DNA from: Purshia tridentata
Lineage: Eukaryota > Streptophyta > Magnoliopsida > Rosales > Rosaceae
Length of the DNA stretch: 50,739 nucleotides
Direction: 5' to 3'
NCBI GenBank assembly: GCA_003254885.1
Contig: QANT01007205.1
Coordinates: forward strand, 1-50,739
Every line of letters begins with the position of its first letter. The first letter of the stretch is position 1. Made by a program: the position numbers and the translations under genes. Shown here one piece after another: positions 20,955 through 30,780 of this stretch. The notes beneath the pieces were generated by a model, which was not told the DNA's origin, ran no database searches, and saw only the letters and a list, made by a program, of their open reading frames with translations.

Positions 20955-21446
20955 TCATGGATGCCCACTGTTGCCACCCAACTTTGAACTTGCGATGTGG
21001 GGGGTAATGTGCTGCCACTGACCCTGTGGTGCAGACACCTCTATGTATTCTCTAAAGAGCTCAAATCCTTTCATAAAGTGTGTGTGTTTGATGGCCCCGA
21101 ATTCCGCTGAATGCACGAACATGTTTACAGCCTCGGAGGTATCGGCTGCTATCTTTGCCTTAACAACGCGAATCTTCTGCTTCCGAGATTGTATTTTTTC
21201 AACCCGGATCTCGTGCCCACCCTCCTTGACATTTTCATCCATTTGGAAATGCATCCTCTCAGCCTTCGCCTCTCGCAGGTCAAGCTCTAGGTGTCCCACT
21301 CGAGTGCTCCAATATGTGGTCCTCTCGCGATACCATTCTAGGGGCTCCCGGTTGCCCTCTGCAGGTGGTTGTTCAACATCAGAGTCTGACAGGTACACGT
21401 GATTGGAATCGGACGATTGGCTTGACCTCGCAGGATTAGCCGCCAT
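20955..21446 (-). CDS. Unrecognised 163-residue protein, probable coiled coil
   Basis: An uninterrupted frame from an ATG (21444-21446) to a stop at 20955-20957. Residues 1-35 are Ser/Asp-rich and acidic (SSDSNHVYLSDSDVEQPP). Residues 36-100 are highly charged with heptad-like spacing (LEWYRERTTYWSTRVGHLEL, VEKIQSRKQKIRVVKAKI), consistent with a coiled coil. The C-terminal third is more globular (MFVHSAEFGAIKHTHFMKGF). Sequence character differs from random frames: charged, balanced and without low complexity. It lies in the motif-rich block, convergent with the Ulp1 gene. No family was recognised. A transposon accessory protein is the best guess, with low certainty; a spliced partner exon cannot be excluded. 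Confidence 0.5.
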   Translation of the reverse strand: MAANPARSSQSSDSNHVYLSDSDVEQPPAEGNREPLEWYRERTTYWSTRVGHLELDLREAKAERMHFQMDENVKEGGHEIRVEKIQSRKQKIRVVKAKIAADTSEAVNMFVHSAEFGAIKHTHFMKGFELFREYIEVSAPQGQWQHITPHIASSKLGGNSGHP

Positions 21447-21752
21447 GGTCGTAGGATTGGGAGCTCAACGATGTTTGGCTTAGTGGACGACCTACTTGCA
21501 ACTTCAGATGTTTGAAGGGAATACATATTGAGTTTCATATTAATACCGAGCTACCATCAGTGGGCAATTAAGTGGAGGCTGCTAGGTTAAGAAGGTAGGT
21601 GGATACATTGAGTTTCATATTAAGTGGAGCTGCTATCAATGAACAAGTGGACGTGCATCACAGAACTCACTACCCAATTAAGTGGAGTACTTGATAGTCT
21701 TCAATCTGGACAAGGCATTACTAAATCTATTTTGTAATTACAAAAATAAAAG

Positions 21753-22010
21753 GGTTTTTTTATCTAAATACCACCTGAAGTTTTCAATATGTGCTAATGT
21801 GACATCTCCGGTCAATTTTTTTGTTAAATCATCAATTTATTTTTTCAAACTTCTAATTTGCCCTCAAGTATAACAAGGAAAAAAATAAAGTTGTTAAGGG
21901 CAAATTAGAAAGTTTGAAAAATAAATTGATGATTTAACAAAAAAAATTGACTGGAGGTACCATATTGGCACATATTGATAATTTTTGTTGGTAAATAGTA
22001 TATAAAAAAA
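21753..22010. mobile_element. Fold-back MITE
   Basis: Two arms of about 110 bp are near-perfect inverted copies. The inner left arm ends CTTCTAATTTGCCC (to 21863) and the right arm begins GGGCAAATTAGAAAG (21898). A loop of about 34 bp separates them. The outer parts also pair (CAATATGTGCTAATGTG with the reverse complement of TTGGCACATATTG). There is no coding capacity. The ends are AT-rich and no confident target duplication was found, so the superfamily is undetermined. Confidence 0.85.
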
Positions 22011-23200
22011 GTTTTGATGGTACGGGAGCACACCTTCCATAGTGTAGGTGGTCTTTGCGTAGAAAAGCCAAAATCAAAAGCACGCTGATTACCATAGGTT
22101 TTGTCGACACGTTGTCTATGTCCTATCTCCCATTTGTCTGCTACAGTGCAATTTTTAAAATCAGGCAGCCTCTTTATAGACATACAGATTGTTGTGGCAA
22201 TGTGGTGACAATGTCAAGCTGCCGGTTAATGCATAAATACTTTTCGGGTTTGTTGGAAACACCCTAATTGAACAGATGGGATGTTGGGGGACAATGAGTT
22301 TGGGGACGGTTCTAGCGAGTTTTGAGAATACTCACTCGGAAATGGGGTGGGGGGCATTCCAAACAGACCGATGGTAACGATGCTCGAAAATCATATATAA
22401 ACACAGGAATAATAGTAGGCTTTCCGGCTATGGAGAGCAATACAAATGAAACAATGTATTCATATACAACTTGTACACACTATGATTGCATTTCAATGTA
22501 GTACCAAATTTTTAATCTTTCATTTTCTATGTGCCTTTACTATAAATCTATTTGTTAGAGATTTGAAAAAAACTTATAAAATTGTTTGTAACTAAGTTAG
22601 ACACGTTGGGTGTGGGTATATAGAAGGTCTGTAAACATAACACACCATTACACACACAACACTTGGCCACTGTTTTCACACCCTATCCGTAAATTTAACT
22701 ACTAATGTCATTTGTATGCATTTATGGACACTGGTGGCATACAGTGGACAACCAACGGACAAAGGGTAGACAATTTCGACATGCAAAGCACACGTGCTCG
22801 GAGTCCTTTGTGTTCGCCTTCTGGCCTTTGCCTGTCCATGCTCTGTCTACATAACTCAGATGAACTTGACGACATCGATAAATGAAGTAATTTGTTTACG
22901 TGATTTGGAGAATTTAAGTAGGGGATGGAGATCCCGATTAGCCAAGGTCGTGGGCAACGAAAACCTATGCAATTTAACCATCCAAATACTGGGAGGTAGA
23001 TTACATTAGCAAACGCAAACTATTTTACACAACATTGAATACCTCAGAACCTTTTATTTGACACCCACTATGACTACATACTTGAATACATAGATCACAC
23101 CGCCCTATGGTCAACAACCCCGAACTATGAGATGCACCCATCCATAGATCAACAACAACAACAACAACAACAAGGCTTAGGCATGCACGGTGAGCCTTCT
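22011..23200. other. Intergenic stretch between coiled-coil and Cys-rich genes
   Basis: About 1.2 kb with no recognised gene. It holds TGTCCAC-type motifs at 22098-22140, 22725-22776 and near 22831-22853, mostly as GTGGACA on the plus strand. A (CAA)8 microsatellite at 23150-23173 lies just 3' of the Cys-rich gene. Confidence 0.6.
23150..23173. repeat. (CAA)n microsatellite
   Basis: Eight CAA units on the plus strand, in the probable 3' untranslated part of the minus-strand Cys-rich gene. Confidence 0.9.
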
Positions 23201-23605
23201 TCAGTCGGACCAGTTAGACTTATGAGGACGGGGAAAATCCTCCTCCTCTGCACACTCTTCCGTCCACTCATCCAATTGTTGCCCCAACTTGCATTCATCA
23301 CAAGGAAGTTCATTTGGAGGCTTACAACGTCATGGCACAGGTTCTTTGGGCTTCTTCGGTGACAAGATGTGGTTTATCCACTGGTGGCGCATGTTTGGGT
23401 GATTCACCAACACCAGGAATGGTAGACTCATGCAGAAGTCGCATAACGGGTAGAGGATATCGTCATCGCACGTACACAATGTCCAGTCCGGTTCGTACAC
23501 CTCCTGCCTTAAGCAATAGTCACATAATGGGGTAGTTGGGTTGCTGGGACGACACATACAAGGGTCGGGTGGTGAACCGGCAGTGGCTGAGGAGGAGGAC
23601 TCCAT
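23201..23605 (-). pseudogene. Small Cys-rich (multi-CxxC) protein gene, one in-frame stop
   Basis: The ATG at 23603-23605 opens a frame beginning MESSSSATAGSPPDP. It contains CMC, CDYC, CTC, CDFC and, beyond an in-frame TGA at 23330-23332, CDEC. The downstream part (PPNELPCDECKLG, EEECA-type acidic tail) stays in the same frame to a stop at 23201-23203, so the TGA probably replaced an Arg CGA. Without it the product is about 134 residues. Paired CxxC suggests structural zinc binding, as in small zinc-ribbon or knuckle proteins. There is no signal peptide or membrane segment. It has a clear minus-strand TATA box and CCAAT boxes upstream. No family was recognised; an accessory gene of the surrounding transposon block is an inference. 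Confidence 0.6.
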
Positions 23606-23661
23606 TCTTTCAGACTACCAAGGTAAACAATATAGTTGATGGCCATGATGCAGGACCATGG

Positions 23662-23669
23662 CTTTATAG
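23662..23669 (-). promoter_or_regulatory. TATA box of the Cys-rich gene
   Basis: The minus strand reads CTATAAAG, about 57 bp upstream of the ATG. Minus-strand CCAAT pentamers lie upstream at 23684-23688 and 23718-23722. The spacing is that of a compact plant promoter. Confidence 0.55.
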
Positions 23670-23796
23670 GGAGAGCACCCTACATTGGATTATAGGGAAA
23701 GTAGCAAAGATTCCCTTATTGGTCAATGGGCTTCTCAGTGGCTAGTCAAAATTGTGACCCCGACTGGGTGGTCAACACAACCCATGAATCTGCAGG

Positions 23797-24618
23797 ATGC
23801 CGCAATTTACCATCATTCACTCTTTTTTCAGCATGCCACGTTAAACTTTTAGATGTTTTACTAGATTGAAACATCCTTTTAAACCTTGGGATCATAGGAA
23901 AATACCACAACACCTTTGTAGGAACCCCTTCCCTGATAGTTGAATCCTTGCTTAACTTCCACCTTGACACACTACAATTAGGGCAATTAATATCATCAGC
24001 ATACTCATTCCTATATAGGATACAGTCATTAGGGCATGCATGAATTTTCTCATAGTCCATCCCTAATGCACTCAAAGTCTTCTTTGCCTCGTATGTAGAT
24101 GTGGGTATGTTATGACCCTCGGGAAGAAAATCTCCTAAAGCAATCAAGTAGTCAATGAAACTTACATCACTTCATCCATGCCTCGCTTTCAAATTGTATA
24201 ATCTTGCAAGTGCTGCCAGCTTGGTGTGTTTACAACCAGGATACAAAGGGTCATTCCCAACCAAATTCATAAAATTGTTAGAATCATTGGAACATTCTTT
24301 TGATCCATCATCTCCCATGTCCACTGATTCAGAGACAAAATTACTTTGGTGTTTCTCCACACATCTAGTTGCATTTCCAAATGTACTAGAAACTTCTACA
24401 TACCAAACCCAAGTTTGGTAAGTCTGGTCTATACCATTAAAATATAGATGATCCCTTATAACTCCAATCCCATATTGTCTCATATTTCCACATTTAACGC
24501 AAGGACAGTGAATGAGGTTTGGGTTTCTAGTATGTTCTAATACAAACTTGAAGAATTCGTGCATCCCTAACTCATATGCCCTTGATCTTCTATCTGCATA
24601 CATCCAGGCCTTATCCAT
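23797..24618 (-). pseudogene. CACTA transposase TNP2, N-terminal part
   Basis: It begins MDKAWMYADRRSRAYELG, then CPCVKCGN and HLYFNGIDQTYQTWVWY (transposase-associated domain, residues 1-80). YEKIHACPNDCILYRNEY and KVLWYFPMIPRFKRMFQS follow (start of the Transposase_21/TNP2 domain). A TGA at 24172-24174 replaces the family's Trp in HGWSD. After LRHPADS (about 23797) the sequence stops matching TNP2 and a foreign tail follows; most of the catalytic domain is missing. TNP2 would bind the element ends and catalyse cut-and-paste transposition. The Cys-rich gene's promoter region begins right after the breakpoint. Confidence 0.9.
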
Positions 24619-26189
24619 CTTTCACCAAAAAGTAACAATTGGTTATAAAGTCGCACCAAAAATTGACCATATTTAACATGCAAATCTATAAAGACAAACT
24701 AAATTTAATGGTTATACATGAAACCCGCCCCATGTCCTTTTAACACATATAAACAATTAATTTCATTCAAAACCTTTAGCAAAGGCAGATCACTACGAGT
24801 ATGCAAGAAACAAAAAAGTCAACTACTATATCCAAGTTTCCAATTATATATAAAACTGCAAATCCTTACAATATCAACTAAAAAACTCTCATCCAACATT
24901 ACCAATGTATTTCATAATTATTAATCAATAATAGGCAGCAACTAATAGGACTAAATAAACTATATATCCAGCGCAAATATACAAATCCCAACCAAAGTTA
25001 TCATACAAGGTCACCAAATTGTCCTATCAAGCAAGCGTGCAAATTGTTCACAAACATCAAACTAAAAAGGAAAACAAAAAGGAAAATAAAATAAGAATAA
25101 AGCCTACATGAGGAACTCACACACCTTTGCAGTCCAAGCAACAGCCCAGCGTGTATACCGTCCCCAATGTGCTACCACTTTCACTTAAATAACTGCAACC
25201 ATAATACAGCTGCGTATAAGTGTCACAAATATGCATAATATCCAAATAATCTGCACCATTTTGATTACCCATATATTAAAATGCACGAGCCAAGGATCCA
25301 AATAATATATAGTTCTATTTAAATTAGTTACGGGCCTATTTCAATGGGTGGAGTCTGATTTCTCATACCAAAGGACAATCTTTGTATGCTCAAGTTTGTT
25401 ATGAGTTAGCACTCCAAACTCATACCAAACTTTGGTATGAGTTAGCTTGGGATACTAATAATACAGATAAAAAGGTTAAACATTACAGAAAAGCAATTCC
25501 AAGTTGATCATCTGGGCTTCTCCATAACTTCACAGTAACCATCTCTTTCCTTAGACATTGAAACGTTAGATTTTGGGCTCAAGGCGAAATATAAAACGAA
25601 GGCATTTGACTCATTTTCAGATTTTGGGCTGAAACACATCCTTGAATATATAACTAAAGTAAGAAGCACTCTAAACCATATTTTCGTTCGCAAGGACATA
25701 TACCCAGAAATTCATAATTCAAAATTAAAATAAAACCGACAGAAAAATACCCAAAAATCAAATTGAAAAATACCAGCAACGTGATGTCCTCCTTCACGAC
25801 TTCCAAGGGAAGAAACGCTAGGTCTAAGGGATGGTTGACCCGGAGAGTGATCTGCAGAGGGGAAACAGCGATGAGGGAGAGAGGGACCGTGACGCAAGGC
25901 GAGTGAGGAAGCGGCGCCTGCCGTCACGAAGTGCTCCAAGAAATGGCCTCCTCTTCTTGCGGTGGAGGCTGAGGCTGAGGAGGGAAGGCTGAGCTCTGAG
26001 CGTTGATCAAAGGGGGGCTTGGAGTTTGCAGATCAGGAGAGGAGAGAGTGACTGTTCAGAGTGTTTAGGAGTGTTTGAAGTCAAGAGGGTTTAACGCGAG
26101 AGAGTTAAGGGCGCAAGAGGATTTCATTAAACCAGCGTGTTTCTAAAATTTTCAAAGAGCCGCAAATTCCCTTATTTTTTTAAACTTGC
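24619..26189 (-). other. Non-coding 5' region of the CACTA element
   Basis: About 1.6 kb upstream of TNP2. It is AT-rich, with a GC-rich leader-like patch at 25780-25990 as often found near the 5' end of plant CACTA elements. A 75-codon minus-strand frame at 25712-25939 lies in that patch without recognisable features. Confidence 0.55.
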
Positions 26190-26379
26190 CAAACACAACG
26201 GTTCTGGTCCAAAAAAATTGTGTCTAATACTTTAGAAAAAATCCCAATACCACATACAATGAGATTACCTTATTTTGTATAACGGTTTTTCAAGAACCAT
26301 TGTATAGTAAATTAAGATAACGGTTAAAACATGAACCGTTATCTGTTGATCGATGTCTATTAACATAATTGTAGGAGTG
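26190..26379 (-). repeat. CACTA terminus and subterminal repeats
   Basis: Contains AACGGTT three times on the plus strand, plus the inverted forms AACCGTTATC and AACCATTGT, next to the CACT end. Such clustered short inverted motifs are the transposase-binding subterminal repeats of CACTA elements. Confidence 0.7.
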
Positions 26380-28643
26380 ATGCTTGAGTATGCTTTTTTG
26401 CTCTTCTTCGGGAACACAACGTCTAATAATCTGATCGGGACAGTGCTTAAACAACTAAGGATCTTCCCAGAAGTAGTGTTTAACCATGGCTAAGAACTTC
26501 TTTTTGGCCTGAAAAGTTAGATCATCTTGAATAATACCACAAGCAAGATAATTAACAAAGTCAGCATACCATGGCTCTTGAATTTGGGCAGCAAAAAGTT
26601 GCTCATCAGGGAAGGTCTCCGTTAGGGGTAAGGTGTCTTTCTCTTTGTGGTTTGCATCAATGATTCTTGAAAGGTGATCAGCAACAACATTCTCACTCCC
26701 TTTTTTATCCTTAATTTCCAAATCAAACTCTTGCAGCAAAAGTATCCACCTTATCAACTGTGGTTTAGCATCTTTTTTTGTAAACAAATACTTAAGAGCT
26801 GCATGGTTAGAATAAACAATCACTTTAGAGCCAATAAGATAGGAACAAAATTTTTCTAAAGCAAAAACTATAGCAAGCAACTCTTTTTCCATTGTTGAAT
26901 AATTGAGCTGAGCGTCATTCAAAGTCCTACTGGCATAATAGATAACATAAGGGAGCTTATCAACTCTTTGATGTAAAACTGCACCAATAGCATAGTCAGA
27001 AGCATCACACATTAATTCAAAAGGTAAAAGCCAATCTGGTGCCATGATGATAGGAGCAGAAGTTAGTTCATGTTTCAAGGTATTAAAAGCATCCAAACAA
27101 TCTTTATCAAAAACAAAAACAACATCTTTAGCCAAAAGATTGCATAGGGGACAAGATATTTTAGAAAAATCCTTAATGAAACGTCTATAAAAACCAACAT
27201 GTCCTAAAAAGCTTCTAACATCTTTGACCGAGTTAGGGGGTGGAAAATTTGAAATCAGGTCAATCTTGGCTTTATCAACTTCAATCCCCTTTCTAGAAAT
27301 CACATGACATAGCACAATCCCTTGTCTTACCATGAAGTGGCACTTTTTCCAATTTGAAATCAAATTTGTTTCCTGACATCTTTCAAGAACTAAAGACAAA
27401 TGATAAAGGCAATTATCAAAAGAAGAACCAAAAACTGAAAAATCGTCCATGAATACCTCAATAAACCTTTCTACCATGTCAGAAAAAATAGACAACATAC
27501 ACCTTTAAAATGTGGCTGGGGCATTGCATAGACCAAACGGCATCCTCCTATAGGCAAAGGTACCGAATGGGCATGTGAATGTTGTCTTTTCTTGGTCTTT
27601 AGGAGCTATTAGAATCTGATTGTAACCTGAAAAACCATTAAGAAAACAATAGTGTGAATGACCTTGGTCAATAAACGGTAAAGGAAAGTGATCTTTCAAG
27701 TTGCTGAATTTAGCTTCCTATAATCTATACAAACACGCCACCCAGTAGTCATTCTTGTTGGAACTAATTCATTATTGTCATTTTTCACCATTGTGATTCC
27801 AGATTTCTTTGGCACCACTTGAATAGGGCTAACAAATTTGCTGTCAGAAATAGGATAAATAACTCCCACATCTAGCAGCTTTAGAAGTTCAGCCCTCACG
27901 ACTTCTTTCATGTGTGGGTTCAGTCTTCTTTGTCCTTCACCTGTAGGTGTAGCTTCATCCTCCATTAGAATCCGATGCATGCACATGCTAGGACTAGTCC
28001 CTTTGATATCCGCTATAGTCCACCCAATTGCTGTTTTGTGCTTCTTTAGCACTTCTAGTAAGCTCTCTTCCTCTTTTGCTGTGAGTTCTGAAGCTATTAT
28101 GACAGGAAGGGTCTCACCATCACCAAGGTAGGCATATTTAAGGTGGTGAGGCAGTGGCTTAAGCTCTAGCTTTGGTGGTGTGATAATTGACGGCTCTAAC
28201 TTAGTGGAGGATGGTTCAAGTGGTTCAATTGGAGGTCTATAACCAAATTGGTACGGCTTAAAAACTTCCAGGGCAGCCACCACTTCTTGGACTTCGGGAT
28301 CAGCAAGGTCTTCTACTTCTTGAAGGGTAAGAACGGTTTCCAATTCATCATCACATTTTTCCTGCAAAAGTTTAGTAGAAACCAAAGAATCCAAAACATC
28401 CACTGAAAAACAAGAATTAAGAGAACTGGAAGGATGAGAAATAGCATAAAAAACTTTAAATTCCACTGTTTCACCCAACACAGTCATAGAAAGGGTAACA
28501 TCCTTCACTTTCATAATGGTATCTGCGGTGGCCATGAATGGGCGGCGAAGAAGAATAGGATCCACACGGTCACTCCTTGGATTGTCTTCCATATCCGTCA
28601 TAATGAAATCTGCAAGAAGAATTAATTTATCGACTTGAACCAA
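26380..28643 (-). pseudogene. Athila element 1 pol (protease end, RT, RNase H, start of integrase)
   Basis: Order on the minus strand: protease C-terminus; RT with GWTIADIKG, GVIYPISDSKFVSPIQVVPKK, WRVCIDYRKLNSAT and catalytic FMDDFSVFG; RNase H with [14 protein letters not shown] and [20 protein letters not shown]; then DHLSRI and the integrase lead-in. Breaks: a frameshift after RKLNSAT (about 27700) with a short deletion of the next conserved residues, TAA at 27505-27507 where Gln is expected, and a stop at 26455-26457. It ends at the CACTA insertion. Confidence 0.93.
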
Positions 28644-28670
28644 TATATCTTCTACAATACCTTTTGGATA

Positions 28671-28943
28671 TCACACTGAATGATCAGCAAGCTCAAGCCA
28701 TGCTGTAGTCTTCTTCATCCCCTCTAAACCAAGCTTAAAGTACACCGAATAAGGCATCAAATTTATGCTGGCCCCCAAGTCCAACATAGCTCTTCCAATT
28801 CCTTGATTTCTAATGGTAATAGATATGTCAAAACTGCCCGGATCTTCTAGCTTTGGTGGTAGCTCTCTTTGCAACACAGCACTCACATTCTTGTTAAGCT
28901 TAACTCCCTCATTTGGAGCAAAGTTGAGCTTGTGAGTTTTCAA
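28671..28943 (-). pseudogene. Athila element 1 protease, active-site part
   Basis: Contains LNFAPNEGVKLNKNVSAVLQ and the retropepsin active site MLDLGASINLMPYSVY. A stop follows WLELADHSV, and the rest of the protease (RRPFMATADTIMKV) is in the next fragment. Confidence 0.88.
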
Positions 28944-29447
28944 GCAAAGGCAAATTAATATGAACCTTACTTAAAACATCATAAATTTCTTTAAAAGCCT
29001 TATCCTGATTTCTTTTCTTGAGTCGGCCTGGGAATGAAATACGTGGGATAAATCTCTTCTCTTGCTAATGAGGTGGAATGAACTTATCATCCCTCTTATG
29101 TAATTGGAATGGATTGGACTCCTCAGAGGAAGGTTGTGCTTTGCTAGAAAGGGAAGATGACGTTTTAGTATTTTCTTCTATATTAGCCATGCTCTCCTCC
29201 TATTCTTTATCACCTGTATCCAAAACATCATTAGTAGTAGGAGAGTTAACTTTGTTATCTATAGTCTTACCTAACCAGCGGACATAAACGGCTTTAGCCT
29301 GCTCATTGTTCCTTGGATTGATCACGGTCTGGCTTGGAAACTTCTCAGGCTCTCTTTGACTTATAACCTCAGCTATCTGACCCATTTGTGCTTCTAGTTT
29401 GCTTATGGCAACCTAAGTAGTTTGTTGGCCGATGGCTAAGTGCTTCA

Positions 29448-30659
29448 CTATATCCTCCAAAGATGGTTCTGGTTTTTGGTAGGAGGGAGGGTTTGCTTGG
29501 TTCTGAGTATTACTTCAAGAGAAATTAGGATGATTCCTCCAACCGGGATTATATGTTTGAGATCATTCCTTGGACCTCGGTTGTAGGAATTCACCATATT
29601 GGCCTGCTCTTGAAGGAATTCTGGAAAATTAGCTCCATGTGGACATGAAAGTGTGGCGTGCCCAGGGGTTTCACAGATAGAACAAACTTCATGTGGTGAA
29701 GGTTCGTGCATGGCAAGTACAGCATCTAACTTGCATTCCAACTTAGCAATCTGCGCAGTTGAACTAGAATCAATTAAATTTCCAATTTCATAAATACCAG
29801 CACGTTTACCTCTTGTATCGGTATTTTGAGTTTCAATGGCCAATTGATCAAAGAGAGTAGAAGTCTCTTGGGCTGTCTTAGTCTTCAAAGAACCACCTGC
29901 AAAATTTGTTACTACATTCTTACTAGAAGATATTAGTCCTCTATAAAAAATTTTCATTTGTAACAAAAAAGGTAATCCATGGTGAGGACATTGATTCAAT
30001 AATTCATTGTACCGCTCCCAAGCCTTAGAGAATGATTCCTCAGCTTGTTGTGCAAATAACATGATCTTGTCCCTAAATGCATCTGTCTTTTGGGTTGAGA
30101 AGAATTTTTCCAGGAACTTCTTTTGTATCGCATCCCAACTTGTGAGTGAACCAGGTCTTAGAGAGTTCAACCAAGTCTTTGCCTTATCCTTCACAGTGTA
30201 TGGAAACACTCTCATTTTCAGTTGGTCTTCACTTACACCCCCTATCAAAGGCATAGAACTCACAGTATTAAAAATCTCCTTAATATGACTTAATGGATCT
30301 TCACTAGGCAACCCATGAAAAGAGGGCATCATATTAAAGTGGGAATTTTTAATCTCATAATTCCTTGCTGCAGTTGGCAACAAGATGCTTGATGGAGAGG
30401 TTGGAATGGTGGGAATGTCAAGGTCTCCCATGTACTCGTTGTTGGCATTGTTATTGTTGACCAAGTCCATCTCTTCTTCTTCAAATTCTAAACTAGACAA
30501 GTATGACTCCTGTTTTGGGTTTTCTGAATTAAAAGACTCAATGGCTTCCTCCTTTGGTTCAACAAACCTAATAGGTGGTCGTCTAAGTTCTGCTCCTAGT
30601 GATCGAGAATGTTGCTTGAACAAGGGCTTGATTTGATCAAATAAAGGTTTATCTAACAT
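29448..30659 (-). pseudogene. Athila element 1 gag
   Basis: The ATG at 30657-30659 begins MLDKPLFDQIKPLF. The retrotransposon gag domain (residues about 110-260) includes HFNMMPSFHGLPSEDPLSHI and RYNELLNQCPHHGLP. The CCHC knuckle reads C-SI-C-ETPG-H-ATLS-C. An N-terminal acidic spacer precedes the capsid region, as in Athila. The frame stops at 29448-29450, and the polyprotein continuation toward protease is in other frames, so the copy is inactive. Confidence 0.92.
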
Positions 30660-30756
30660 CAACTACCTGGAGTGAAACAATGAAAAGAAAGTAAGAAAAC
30701 TAATTAAAAGAAAATAGAGTTTAAGATATAAGTAGTAAAGTAAAACTTAAAACAAA

Positions 30757-30774
30757 TCCCCAGCAACAGCGCCA
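30757..30774 (-). other. Primer binding site (tRNA-Asp) of Athila element 1
   Basis: The minus strand reads TGGCGCTGTTGCTGGGGA, which matches the tRNA-Asp 3' complement except for two C-to-T changes at former CpG sites. Confidence 0.85.
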
Positions 30775-30780
30775 AAAACT

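Larger units (their letters stand above)
13245..22855. other. Block carrying dispersed TGTCCAC-like motifs, Ulp1 gene and two accessory genes
   Basis: By hand count, exact TGTCCAC or GTGGACA occurs about 18 times here, against about five in the rest of the window. Many one-mismatch relatives also occur. Clusters lie at 14332-14439, 16110-16163, 16743-16790, 18344-18374, 18409-18590, 20455-20620, 22098-22140 and 22725-22776. All lie in introns or between genes; the Ulp1 exons and the coiled-coil gene are essentially free of them. The block is probably part of one large transposon, but no terminal inverted repeats were found at its edges. Confidence 0.6.
23797..26379 (-). mobile_element. CACTA (En/Spm-like) transposon, 5' portion
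   Basis: The terminus on the minus strand starts CACTCCTACAATTATG at 26379, close to the canonical CACTACAA with a short CCT insertion. It is followed by subterminal AACGGTT/AACCGTTAT repeats and then a TNP2-type transposase start. Position 26379/26380 is also the point where homology to Athila integrase breaks, so this is a real insertion boundary. The other terminus was not found; the element may extend far to the left. Confidence 0.72.

Noticed and set aside
23132..23362. Gln-rich plus-strand frame
   Set aside because: It comes from the (CAA)n microsatellite and is antisense to the Cys-rich gene.
13140..23800. Calling the Ulp1 block a complete Mutator-like element
   Set aside because: No MURA-type transposase and no terminal inverted repeats with 9-bp duplications could be found at either edge.
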